Assembly (NCBI RefSeq): GCF_958979055.1 | Contig: NC_084887.1 | Span: forward strand, 31,597,544-31,661,543 | Direction of reading: 5' to 3' | Source: Alnus glutinosa | Lineage: Eukaryota; Streptophyta; Magnoliopsida; Fagales; Betulaceae | DNA length: 64,000 bases | Shown here: positions 1-12,002 of the stretch, piece after piece | Layout of the letters: each line of letters starts with the position of its first letter | How positions within the stretch are numbered: position 1 is the stretch's first letter | Made by a program: the position numbers and the translations under genes | Notes under the pieces: generated by a model | Databases searched by the model: none | What the model saw: the letters and a program-made list of their open reading frames with translations, nothing else | Told to the model about the DNA's origin: nothing

Positions 1-53
1 GTTATTTCCCCATATAATCAGTTCGATCTGCAATTTTATGTTCAAGTTTGGAT

Positions 54-621
54 TCATGCCTTCGTCAACAGAGACGATGTTCTTGATGGTGGGATAAGAG
101 ATCTCGTATATGCAATCGGCAAAGCAAGTAACTTCTTGGCTTTGCTTACATAAGCCCTCTTCGTGAAGTTGTTGTAGTCATTGGCTTCTATCTCGTCCAA
201 TATTTGGCGGTACAATAGCAAGGACGCCCATACCTGCAATATCCAAGCCTTCATATTACAATGGGAAAGCTCAGAAACAAACTAACAGCCAAAGATAAAC
301 CGAACAGCAATTCTTAAATTTCTCAATCACTACGAGAAAAAATAGTCTTCTTGGTTTCTTTCATATGACCAGCCATGGAAGAAAATGGTCTTTTTTGGTT
401 TCTTTCAACATATATCAATCTAGTCATTCTAACTTTTACACCACGGTAACTTTTAACTGTGAACATATATAGCATATTAACAATGGTATTATCATAGGTA
501 AGATATTTGTGAGTAAAAGTCATTATGGTGATAACTTTTGAATCAGATCACAAGGAATTCCCCTTATGCCTTGTTCTATAGACGGTAAAATAGAGAAAAA
601 AAAAAAAGAATGATTCCATGG

Positions 622-655
<34 letters not shown>

Positions 656-3600
656 TGTCGTCTTGGCAACCAAAGAGAACCCAGTGTAAAAGTTTTTGAT
701 TGTTTACCGGCCATCGACTAGCTGCACTCAGTTCTGTCACCCCTTTCTCTGCCTCATCAAAGAACATCCTTGCCCTCTTTATTTGATTCTTCATGAAATT
801 TCTCCATTTGTCTGTCACCTTTCCGACGAATATGTCATCATCTGAAAGCCCTGCCTGAGCAAGCTCGTCCTGTGGTAGATAAATCCTGCCTCTTCCAGCA
901 CTGCATAAAGAAGCATTCATTAGAGGACGATGATAAAAAGAAGTGTCAATTACTTGCAAGAGATTTTGTAAGTTCAAACAAGAGACGTTTATTGAGGCAT
1001 GAGACCAACAATTGATGTCCTATTTGATTCTTAAGGAGACAATGTTTGCACCCGTAGAAAAGAATGAACAATGTCGTAAGAATTTAATGCCTGTTATTAA
1101 ATTCCAAGTTCACTTTAATCATGATTTAACATCAGTTATCTTAAAAGTTTAAGCTTAAAAGAAATAGTGAATTTTTAATCATTTAATTAATTTTCTAACA
1201 AATCATCCTTTCATCTCTAGGCATCTATGGAGCATAAGCTTGTTTATTAAACAGAACTGGTATGTAGACCACTTAGAATGTCAGATTCTAGATGTAAGAA
1301 ACCTTGAAGCCCAAACTGGACTAGGCAACCTGGTTAAACAGCAAAAACCAGTTTTGGTATTAAATTTTTGGAGATTCCAATTTAGAAACAAGCCTAGGTG
1401 CTAACAAACACTGGTACAACATACATCTCTGAACAGGTTGATTGTACCCCATCCGATGAATTAATTATACTTCAGTGTGAATTATATTTACTATTTCAAA
1501 ATATTTTTATATTATATTTTCAAAATATGGTAATTTATAACTGGATGGCACAACCATTCAAGCCATGAAATATCCTCCATGATTTGTGCATTGTTGTTGT
1601 ACTACATTGCCAATAAGACTGAAGAATTGCAGCATATCAATTTCTAAAACTCTGCACTTACTCTTCTCCAACATCCCTGAGTATGTTGGTTAGCTGATTT
1701 GCAATCCCTAATGCCAAGGCAGCATTATATACACTCTCTGTTGTTGCTTGCGACTCAGGTGCAATGCCCATGATTGGAACACTCATTAATCCAACTGTTC
1801 CAGCAACATAATAACAATAGAGATATAGATCATCAAAACTTTTGTATCTTGACTTCTTTAGGTCCATTCTCATTCCTTCAATCATATCTTTGAATGGCTG
1901 CAATAATGTAGATCATATAATTGGATTAAAAGTTGGCTAACAATCAAAGCGAGAAACATAAGAGAACATGCTATAACTTTGTCAAGGGGATTCTCAGTGA
2001 AATGGAAAAGATTCCATTTAAACCTTAAATGAGATCAGGAATGGTAAGTAAAGGTTATAAAGACGATGTTCCCATGTCCCTTTCCCCTTTACCTCAAAAA
2101 CATACCGCTTGTTAGACAATGTCAGACCTTTGGGAATGTAGAATATTGACTGCTATCTGAAGCAACAATGAAAATACTTGAGAAAACTGAAGTTTGCAAA
2201 TTTGGTGGGTCCTTCTAACATAACCCCCTATGCCCTGATCCCCAGAAAAGGTAATGCCAAGCCTAAATGGTTACCCTCTCCAAAGACTTTACTTTAGAGG
2301 GAAAAGTTTGAAACTTAATATTACAATTGCTTGATGCCATAACAAACATGAAGCTCAGTTCCTTATAATGCATTTACAGTTTATTGAAGAGTTGTTTTAT
2401 CTTAGTAGCTTACAACTGCACCTTAGGGCTATTTTATTAACAGGATACAATAGAATTGTGCAAAAATTTCATTGAGACTTGATGTGATATTTCATGGATT
2501 TCTCAAAAGTAACGTCTAACCTGGATATCAACAGGGAATTTCACAACTGTATCGGATAAAGCAGCATCAAGCATGTCAAATGGACGACCTTGAAAAAGAT
2601 CTTCCAACCGTGCCTCCCACCTGTCTAAAGCTGATGGTGTTATGTGTGAAGCATTAGGCCCATCAACAAGCTCATCTGTCCTCCTACACCACACTGTATG
2701 TGCAATAACATCATAAGAAATGCACAAACTCAACTCAACTCAAGCCTTAATCCAAATAAATTGGGGATCATAAGAAATAAAAATATGAAACAAATTTAGC
2801 TTTCTTCATATTGAAGTCACACATCGAAATTGCTCACAAACACATGAATTATAAGGAAAAAAAAAAAAAAAAAAAAGAGAGAAGGGAAAAAGTCTGTTCA
2901 CATATCTGGTACAATGACTAAAGCCAAATTCATAAAATGGTAGATCTAAAGGTGACACAATTTCTTTTTCTTGCTACTTTTCTAACATGTGTTTATTTCC
3001 ACTGGACGAGAAAGCCTATAATTTTCCTGCAACATTTAGCTCTCAGATATTATATGACAAGAACCATCCTCACTACTGTAGCTAGTAGCTCCCATAGTGA
3101 GAGTAAACCAATTAGTTTTTGGCTTTTTAATTTATTTTATTTTTACTTTGAAAAGACTTATGGCTGAACCTGTTAGCATGAATATATTGGATTCATTCTC
3201 CTTAATAGTGTGATAAAAGAAATTAAGATTTCAAAGTAGTTCCATGGCACATCCAAATGGAGAACAATTATGGGCATCTTCAAGTCCTCACGTCCTTAAA
3301 TCATTTTTTGGTTTGTATCATAATGACCTACTTTTCTGCTAAATTAACTATTAATTGGGACACACTTTGAAGAGAACTGAAGCCTTCTTTCCAGGCAAGA
3401 CTCTACTTAATGATCATACATTTATTCTTAGAGAGGCAAGAAGTATACTTCCAAAATGCTAATGAAAAGGCGCCTAACTTCTATAAACTTCCTTGCTATT
3501 CAACAAATGGGAAGGAGGACATAAATCAGATAGTTACAATCAGCAAAAAAGTCATTCAGATAAGAAAAGTCCTAATGCAAGAAATGTCAAACAGTGGAAC

Positions 3601-4725
3601 TGGTCCACTAGCATGATTGAATTTGCTTTGACATATTACCCTTGAAAGTTTCACGAAGATGTTCAACACACGTTTGATAATCATCAGAAGTTCATGCATT
3701 TGCACACTTAAGAACAAGGAAAAGAGCATTTCGCATGTTTAAGAAACTAGAATAGAGATTCAGTATGAACCCCACCTTAACACAGTAAATAAACAATCAT
3801 GTATTAAATGGTTAGGGATGTTATATGTTACTCACTAAAGCAAGAATTTCTTATTTAGTATAATATCTGTTCTGCAACTTCAGAATTAGAAGCAAAGTAC
3901 TTTTAAAAACTATATTTCACTTTATTTGCAATGCTTTGATATAAATCTTGTAGAAAATTCACGAGAGTTTACAATTATAATTATTGCCCTCTTACCTCTT
4001 AATTCTTATTAGAGGTAAAAAAATGTTTATATAATTTTTACATTATGATAAGAAAGATGTTTTCTGATTGAAGGTCACGGTCACTCACCATATATTGCCC
4101 AGATAGCCCTTCGCCTTTCAGGGGTCATTAGCAGAGTTCCTGAGAAAGGCAAAAGCAAATAAGAATTGAATTACAAAAGTATTACAGATACTGCATTTAT
4201 ATCTCAAATAACAAACCTCATAATTAAAGGATAAAGAAGAGAAGGCTAACCTAGGTAAAATGTCTTTGCATACTCTGCACAAACTTCTCCGCAACGGTCA
4301 TAAGCTTCGTTTAACAAGCTCAGTGTCCCAGGAAGAACAATATCCAGCTTCACATCAAGATCCCCACTAGAGCTCAATTGCTTCTTAACTAAGGCTGCCT
4401 GCTTTAGCACCACATTGTAAACCTTCTGCTCTGATGATATAGCCATTTCTCCTGCAGGGTTTGCTACCATGCTCGATAACACAGGGAAGTTGCTTCCACT
4501 CTCTAAGCCAGACCCGCCAACGGATGAATAATTCAAATCTGTACCTAGAGAGCAATGATTCCATTTCTGTTTCCTACTCTTCTTTGCTCTAATTGATCCC
4601 CAATCTCGGGATACAGGCATTGATGAATCTAAAAGCCGGTTTCCATCTCGAACGGAATCGAAGAACCCGAAGCTATTTGATATCTCTACGCTTGGGGTGA
4701 CAATCCATAGGAATGCTACCGACAT
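54..4725 (-). CDS. PSY: Phytoene synthase, complete, 6 coding exons
   Basis: Plastid enzyme that condenses two geranylgeranyl diphosphates to phytoene, the committed step of carotenoid synthesis. Exons read on the minus strand: 4725-4251, 4139-4089, 2693-2521, 1897-1662, 900-708, 233-54. All junctions are GT-AG and in phase, giving 435 aa, the usual family length. Exon sizes 51, 173, 236 and 193 match those I recall for plant PSY genes. Both Asp-rich prenyl-diphosphate motifs are present: DELVD at about residues 182-186 and DVGED at 308-312. The N-terminal ~100 residues are Ser-rich and look like a transit peptide. I chose the ATG at 4725 (MSVAFLWIV) over the in-frame one at 4749 because family members start with MSVxLLWVV. 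A 5'UTR intron (about 5314-4759) is likely. Which PSY paralogue this is cannot be told from the window. Confidence 0.96.
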
Positions 4726-4758
4726 GATTAAACTTGAAATCTTAGTCACCCAATTATC

Positions 4759-5314
4759 CTGGGATATACTTCTCCTTCCTGTCTTCCTATTTCCCCGACT
4801 TTAATTTATTAGAAAACTAGCTAAACTATATTTTCTTCCAACGAAACGCAGTTCACCTTCCAGGGAAAGGATCACAATATTGCCCACAAACAAAGGAACC
4901 AGCTTTTCCAATTGAAACCACCCAAGAATGAAACTTTAGCTATTAAACAGCAAATGAAGCTCAGTCTGACCTCTCTGTAATTGAAACCAAAAACATAGTA
5001 ACTAGAAGATATATAAATATGTAAACTCAATGCTAAAAGAAACCAAAATTATCAGAAAACCAAGACCCTGCCATTAACAACGTACAGCAAGAACTCACAC
5101 AATGGGATCTCCAATAGGATAACGTTTCAGAAGTAGTTGAGCAGATGTTTAACACTTATTTCTCTCTTAAGGCAATACAATACAACTTTGGATCTCTCTA
5201 TAAAGTTCATTACAACTTTTAAACTTCCAAAATCTGACCAGAGAAGAAGAATACAGAAAAAGAAAAACAATATGATAGATACATGCACACAAATATAATG
5301 AAAGAGAAGCCTAC
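4759..5314 (-). other. Probable 5'UTR intron of PSY
   Basis: On the minus strand an AACAG|GTAGGC donor ends a leader exon at 5315, and a TATATCCCAG acceptor opens the next at 4758, 33 bases before the PSY start codon. The region between is AT-rich and has no supported coding frame. Inferred from splice consensus only; a transcript read would settle it. Confidence 0.5.
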
Positions 5315-5667
5315 CTGTTGCTTCAGACCAACTTGAATTAAAACCAAGTTCAACGCATCAACATCATCATGATGGTGGGAAGCAAAAAATAGCTACGAGC
5401 AATAAAACCTCTCTCGACAATCTGACCAGAGACTCTTACAACAATGTTTTTGTCTCTACTCTTTTTTCCGTTAATGAAAATGTCTTCTTTCTCTTTGTCC
5501 AGAAATTTCTTTCTTTTATTTAAGCTCCTTGTTTTGACAGTTTTTGTTTTTGGATTGGGATTGGGAATTTTTTCAGTTATATGCTATTTTTTATGCCTTC
5601 TGGTTTGCTCGTCAATAGCAACTTCTTGTCTGAGACACTGAGAGATGAGTACATTTGACCCGGATCC

Positions 5668-5674
5668 TATATAT
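5668..5674 (-). promoter_or_regulatory. Candidate TATA box of PSY
   Basis: ATATATA on the minus strand, about 350 bases upstream of the proposed leader donor and about 940 bases upstream of the PSY ATG. The position fits a leader exon starting near 5640. This is a short motif in AT-rich DNA, so it could be chance. Confidence 0.4.
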
Positions 5675-5990
5675 CCCTATCCCCAATTCCCAACCCGCCC
5701 GCTTTCCAATGATACGGAATCCTTGTAATTAACAATTAACAGTCTCATTATCTATTAAAAAAACAATTAACAGTCTCATTGAATTTGTTATTTCTTAATT
5801 AAAATTATTAACTACCCATGAAATGAAACAGAGAGAATCTTGATCCGAGTCATGTTGGCCGTGTAATAAAAAAAAAAATCAAGAAAATCTTCGGCTGTGG
5901 ACCAAATCGACTTTTACCTAATCGGAATACTTAATATAACAGAACTTTTGGGAAAAGAAGAGGGAGATCCGAAAGAGTGAATGCGGAGGA

Positions 5991-6112
5991 CACGTGGAGA
6001 GAAGCACCCAATCAGTGGAAGATAACGTTATCAGCTACGTAGTAGGTTGGTTACTAGTGAGAGACAAGAGCGGTGGGAGGAGGGGGGGGGGGGGGGTGGG
6101 CACGTACACGTG
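5991..6112. promoter_or_regulatory. Two G-boxes and a G-rich tract upstream of PSY
   Basis: Perfect CACGTG palindromes lie at 5991-5996 and 6107-6112, about 320-440 bases upstream of the candidate PSY TATA. Runs of G fill 6080-6123 and continue around 6177-6189. G-boxes bind bHLH (PIF) and bZIP (HY5) factors, which are known to control PSY by light in Arabidopsis. Their role here is inference from position. The G-runs could form G-quadruplexes on the plus strand. Confidence 0.45.
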
Positions 6113-6984
6113 GCGGGGGGTGGAAGGTGGTGAGCAGATCCAGGAGGATTGGTGGAGGGTCCCAGCGGAGTGTGGGAGGGGGGGGGGTGGATGTGACTGT
6201 CGCAAGTGGGGAGATTGAGAACGGCATTGGAGGAGTTTGGACAGAGGGGTGTGACCGGTGACCCCACTCCCCCTCTTTTGTCTTGTCGTGCTCAAAGCGT
6301 GTCGCCGTGTCGGAAAAGACCACATTCATTCTTGGACCTTGGTTTGGGGCCGCGTTGCCTGTGAAGACCACACGTTACGCCTTTTGGTTGGTGGGTCAGC
6401 TGTTTGACACGTCGTCCCTTTTGCACTTTCTTTCGGTTTCCTTTTTGTTTTCTTTTGGTGCACGATGAAAAATGTTTACACCTGTAATCAAAGAACAGTA
6501 ACCCAAAAAATAATTTAAAAAAAATTCCACCACCTCCTCAAACAACTACGATTGATATTTCACGATGTAATATGTTTAAGATTACGTGGCAGTGAAAATA
6601 ATTATTAATTTTTTTATGAGTATTGATTTAATATGTGATTTTTATTGTTAGATCATCAAATTATATAACAATCGTATAAAAATCTATTAAATATCATTAC
6701 TAATTTATTGTAAAAATAAGATAACACACGAACAAGATAGAAGTACTCTCACTTAAAGGTGCGATTAATGAATGATGGAATACGGGTATTATATATGCTA
6801 TGGAGCTCTAAAATACACAGATATGAGCTATTTTATTGCTAATACTTTGTTTTGTTATATTTAACGATGTATATTTTAAATGACGTAACAAAATATACTT
6901 CATATGATAATATATATATATATATCATTAAAATTTAATATAGATCATAAAATAGTTGGATTCTTATTCAAAATATAGATATGA

Positions 6985-7075
6985 AAGAGATATGTTAACT
7001 ACACAACTTTTACATAATAATTGCACAACAATATTTATGTGTAAGAGAGTTTTCTCCTCCCATAATGTTATCAAG

Positions 7076-7119
<44 letters not shown>

Positions 7120-7196
7120 AAAAATTAAAACTCACTTATACGTAAGCATTATTGTGCAATTGTTGTGTAAAAGTTGTGCAGCTAACATATATCTAC
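6985..7196. mobile_element. MITE-like inverted-repeat element
   Basis: The left arm (AGATATGTTAACTACACAAC) and the right arm (GTGCAGCTAACATATATCT on the plus strand) are inverted copies with a few mismatches. The arms continue inward through TTTTACATAATAATTGCACAACA and its complement near 7150-7180. A poly-T of about 40 bases (about 7078-7115) sits in the middle. No coding capacity. Superfamily not determined because I could not define a target duplication. Confidence 0.55.
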
Positions 7197-7977
7197 ATGA
7201 AATATGATCCGATTCAAAAAAGATATATTATTTGCACAACTCTTATACAACAATTTCTCAATAATGCTAATGTGTCATTTAAACAAAAAATACTGAACAC
7301 ATCAATATTGTTATGCAATTATCATACAAAATTATTGTAGAGCTAACGTAATAACATATATCTCGATCCAAAATGTGTTCATATTTGGAAGTAGGAGAAT
7401 CTTCTAGATACTCTTTGAAGTACGGAAACCTACCTTTTCATATACATGCATCAATGTATCTATTTTTTTTTTTTTTTTGAAAGGATCAATGTATCTATTT
7501 GGAAGTTCGTCAAATGCATGAACCGGGGAATAAAGGCAGTGAGTGCTCCAAAAATAGAGTAGACTTGTATTTGTTAGTGGCTAAAATAGTTCAATTACTA
7601 TGATGTGTTTGGCAAACTATTATAATTTGAACTATAAGAGGCACTTAATTAACTGATTGTTCAATAATGATGCGTGCACTCAAAAAATAATAATAATAAA
7701 TAACGTGGGTCAATTGCAAATGCTAGAGGATGAGTTGGCCAAATACCATTCAAAGTTGTGGTGATTTCAAACTAAAAGGTTTTTTTTTTTTTTTTGTTTA
7801 ACCTTAAAAAGATTTCTTAATTCGAGAATTTGTATTATGGTGATTTCAAACTAAAACCATTAACCATGTCCATGTAGATATATTAGTCCAAAAAAAGAAA
7901 AAGAAAAAGAAAAAAAGAAAAAAGAAAAAAAAAAGGGCTTAAAATGATATTTCATAATGAAAAAGAATGTTACCTAA

Positions 7978-8027
7978 TGGGCTGGATTGGGCGTGGCCCG
8001 AAATGCTTTTCCCATTGATCTTGGGCC
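7978..8027 (+). promoter_or_regulatory. Site II-like motifs upstream of SDG40
   Basis: TGGGCT at 7978-7983 and TGGGCC at 8022-8027, 120-170 bases before the SDG40 start codon, with a related TGGGCG between them. TGGGCY (site II) elements are typical of TCP-regulated housekeeping promoters in plants. Function here is inferred. Confidence 0.45.
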
Positions 8028-8149
8028 AAGAATATTAGGATGCGCATTTTAATAATGTCGGCCTGGACCGACCAGAGCTATGGCTTCACCACTCACCAGT
8101 AATGTATATTGATTATTGAGAGGAATAGGATCCTCTCCAAAAGAGAGAG

Positions 8150-11100
8150 ATGGAGGAGCAGGAGCAAGACATGAGCCTGGAAAGCTTTCTGAAGTGGGCA
8201 GCAGACCTTGGAATTTCAGACTCAGCGGGAACTGTCCCTTATACCTGTCTGGGACATTCTCTCTCCCTCTCCTACTTTCCTCACGCCGGCGGGTACGTGC
8301 AATTTCATTTTCATCTCATTTCTTCATCTTGGCCTATCCTCTGTCTCTCCGTTTGGTTGCCGAGAAAATTCCATATCTCAATCTTATGTTATAATTTATG
8401 TGTTTCGATGAACGAAATGCTCAACCCAGCGAACCCAAATTGTTGTAGGCTCTTCTGGGTGGAGTTAGATTTGTTTTGTTTTTTTAACTTCCAATTGATG
8501 AAGTCAAGATTCAATCTTGATTTTCTCTTCTTGGGTTTCCTCGGTAAACAAACAGGGGTAGGGGAAGGTGAAGTTATTAGAGGGAGAAATTCTTGATACT
8601 CAAATGGGTCTATCCTATTTTTCCTGCATATGTTAATGGGAATGCTGCAGTAGAGGTTTGGGTGCTGTGCGTGATCTTAGAAAGGGAGAGCTAATTCTAA
8701 GAGTTCCAAAATCCGCTTTGATGACCAGGGAAAGCTTGTTGAAGGATCACAAGCTCTCTCTTGCTGTTAATAAGCACCCTTCTCTCTCCTCTATCCAGGT
8801 TTCTTTCTATGAATGAATTTTCATTGGTTTGTCAAATACGTAGACCTAGTTGGACATTAAGCTTATATGTACTTAATTCTATCTTCAAAAAAATTTCCAA
8901 TGCAGATATTGACTGTGTGTTTATTATATGAAATGGGTAAAGGAAAGAGTTCATGGTGGTATCCTTACCTGATGCACTTGCCGCGCGGTTATGACATTTT
9001 AGCAACTTTTGGTGAATTCGAGAAGCAAGCTTTCCAAGTTCAGTTTCTGATTATACAATTTTAGTTTGTTTGATTAGATTAGGTTTCATTATCTCTATTT
9101 TAGGATCTATATCAGATGTTATTTATTTATAATTTAAATTGTTTCTGAAGTATTTAAATGGTTGCTAGGTTGCTGATGCTATCTGGGCCGCAGAAAAGGC
9201 CATACTAAAGGCTAAATTAGAATGGAAAGAAGCTAATCAACTGATGGAAGAACTTAAGCTTAAGCCTCAACTTCTGACTTTTAGGGCTTGGCTCTGGGCT
9301 GCTTCAACTGTGAGTTACTTAGCCTTCTGTGACAACTAATGCATACTAACATAGGTTGCCCATTGATATGCCATTTCTGGTTTTTTAGTCAATGAGCATA
9401 GAAAATTCATATGCTTTTTTTTTTTTTTTTTTTGAACTTTCAAATGTCAGAGCACGAATTGTGATTAAACATTCCCTGGCTTCAATACAATAGTCTAATA
9501 AAGAGATGGCCCGGGATTTTGCTTGAGGCTATTATACCTGTGGTTATGTTCATCAATTTGATAGTCCCTATCTGTTAATTGTTGCATTCATGGGGTGTCT
9601 TGGTTGCATCTTGCCCTAGTTTATATTTGTCAGTAATCTAAATCATTTATATCTGATCCTGCTGAAAGATATCCTCACGTACGTTGCATATACCATGGGA
9701 TGAAGCGGGATGTTTATGTGCTGTGGGAGACTTATTTAATTATGCTGCACCAGGAGAGGAAACAGTTTGTTCTGAAGAAGTAGACAGTTGGATGAGTGCC
9801 CCATCCTTTCAGGTCTCTTCTCTGTCGAATGGGGACTGTACACAGACTTTGAGCATGGAGCAATTTGATGCTCATGATCAGAGGTTAACTGATGGCGGGT
9901 ATCAGGAGGATGTTGCTGCATATTGCTTCTATGCTCGGCAAAATTATACAAAAGGAGAGCAGGTACTGCAAACTTTCAAGGGCATTATTCAGCATAAAAT
10001 TTGTGGTTCTTATAGGAGTTATTTGCTGATCTATATTTCAAATGGTTTCATGAATTTTTGTATTTGGTTTAATGCTTCTAGCTTCATTTTCCATATCTAG
10101 GAACCTAAATTTTGAAGTGACTTGCCATTTTTTCCTTAAGAAAATTCATTAAATAGTTTGCCTAGGGGTTACAAACCAAGTATACAAGAGAGAACCATGA
10201 TGACTGTAATTTTTTTTGTGACAAGTAAAAAGAATAAAAATAAAGGGGAAGGAAGAAGAGGTAAGATCAGCCATCCATGATTGCTTTCCATTTTCTTTTC
10301 ATCTATATCTGATCCTCCTTGAAAGCTCTGTTAGAGAAGGCAAGAGACATGGATTTTCAGCAATGCTTCGCTCTCTTTCTATGGCAAGATTGCTTTCCCC
10401 ATTTTGAGGAACTCCATTTTCAGCTGTTGCAAGTCTCCTTCCTTCTACAGCAGCTCTTCTCTCTTTCATTTCCCACGAAAAGACTAGCTGGCAGCGGAAT
10501 TTTCTCTCAGAATGCTAGCAGAATGTTTCATTCTCTTTTTGACACAATTAGCTCTCAATTCCAGCAGAGTAAACTTTGAGGATTTTGATAAGGATTGAAC
10601 CTTATTTTCCAGCAGTCATATCAAGTTCAAATCTGATTGTTTATCCTTATCTGGCTGGATCCTTGTAAGACTGGCCGGACCTCCTTCAGTTGTAAGTCTT
10701 TCTTCTTTAATGAAAGACTCCTGCCAGCTACCTTGTTGGTTATAATCCTTTTAGAACTCCAGGAAAGAAGGGTTATTTATACCAGATCACCTTCAAGGGG
10801 TCCATTTGCACCCCTTTTTGGAGCTGAGAATTCTCAGCACATGGCCTGAATGTGGCAGAGGTCTTAAAACCTGATTTCATTTTTTCTTTTTTTTATGCCC
10901 ATTCTGCACCTATTAACACAGTTTAAGTCTATGGGCCCCTTTTAACATTTTAGGCCTTTTATTAATCAACTTATTTCTAAATATTTGTATTTTAGCTGCC
11001 AACAGCTACTGTTGACTAAAGTTTGTTCCTCTGAAGTTAGGATACTTCAAGGTCAGACAATAACACAACTAAGATTTGAGTTAAGAATGTCTGAATTTTA

Positions 11101-12002
11101 TGAGTCCCAAAAATACAGCAAGATAAAGATCAAGAGATGTGTTTCCATGTATGAAATATATTTAATAAATGACAGCCCATTAATCAACATTGCTGCAAAA
11201 ATAAGAGCCCGCTTGACTCTCTAAAGAATGAGAAATGATAAAAACTTTAGTTTATAATAGATGTTGTATATAGTGATCTTACAACTAATGTAACTATTAT
11301 TATTCCCTTGCAACCAGTTTCTTAGTTTGAAGATGAAACTGGGAAACCAACACAAGTTATTATTCTCTGCAGGTGCTTTTATGCTATGGGACATACACGA
11401 ATTTGGAGCTTCTTGAACACTACGGGTTTCTACTAAACGAAAATTCAAACGACAAAGTTTTTATTCCCTTGGAACCTGAAATTTATTCCTCCAGTTCATG
11501 GCCAAAGGAGTCGTTGCATATTCATCAAAATGGAAGGCCATCCTTTTCCCTATTGTCGGCTCTGCGATTATGGGCAACCCCATCAAACAAGCGGAGATCT
11601 GTAGGACACCTTGCTTATTCAGGTTCTCAACTCTCAACAGATAATGAGGTGCATGTTATGAAATGGATATCAAAGAAATGCAATGCCATTTTGAAGAATT
11701 TGCCAACATCAATCGAAGAAGACAGTTTGCTACTAAGTTCCTTTGACGAAATCCAAGATCTCCATACCATTTTGGAGCTCGAGAAGGTGTTGTCGGCTTC
11801 TAGGGAGATTTGGGCATTCTTAGAAGCCAATAATTTGCAAAATGTAGATAGTGATAGTAACTTACTTCTCTCCAGGAAAATTAGAAGGTCTATCGACAGA
11901 TGGAAATTGGCTATCCAGTGGAGGCTCAGATACAAGAAAATCCTTCTTGAGTGCATTTCTTATTGCACTGAAATAAAAGATTCTCTCCTCAGAAATATTT
12001 AG
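8150..12002 (+). CDS. SDG40: SET-domain protein-lysine methyltransferase, SDG40 type
   Basis: Exons 8150-8292, 8651-8798, 8906-9037, 9169-9309, 9669-9962, 11373-12002; all GT-AG and in phase, 495 aa. The sequence follows Arabidopsis SDG40 as I remember it nearly end to end. It belongs to the SETD3/Rubisco-LSMT class, with a split SET domain followed by an LSMT-type substrate-binding region. Visible motifs: GRGLGAVRDLRKGE (from residue 48), GDLFNY at 208-213, and CYGTYTNLELLEHYGF at 290-305, which contains the AdoMet and catalytic Tyr region. No clear transit peptide. The substrate is not known to me. Intron 5 (9963-11372) is long and carries a possible repeat insertion. The start is the first ATG in frame with the conserved ESFLKWAADLGI motif. 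Confidence 0.93.
10260..10900. repeat. Unclassified insertion-like block in SDG40 intron 5
   Basis: This part of intron 5 is less AT-rich than the flanking intron, with pyrimidine-rich runs and a GGGTTATTTATACC motif that resembles a promoter TATA. Open frames at 10319-10579 and 10637-10849 have no recognisable protein signature. It looks like repeat-derived DNA but I could not define ends, duplications or a family. Confidence 0.25.

Larger units (their letters stand above)
5700..8149. other. Intergenic region between PSY and SDG40
   Basis: Divergent intergenic DNA of about 2.4 kb. It holds the PSY upstream G-boxes, a G-rich stretch (6080-6190), an inverted-repeat element around a long poly-T (about 6985-7196), decayed AT-rich sequence to 7950, and site II motifs before SDG40. 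Several overlapping frames between 6031 and 6371 come from the G-rich and C-rich composition and show no protein signature. Confidence 0.7.

Noticed and set aside
4726-4749. Upstream in-frame Met for PSY
   Set aside because: Family members begin at the later Met (MSVxLL); the extra eight residues have no counterpart.
6031-6371. Overlapping open frames on both strands with Pro- or Gly-rich products
   Set aside because: They follow the G-rich/C-rich composition, have no conserved motif and overlap each other in several frames.
10319-10849. Two open frames in SDG40 intron 5
   Set aside because: No recognisable domain, and the SDG40 exons on both sides join in phase without them.
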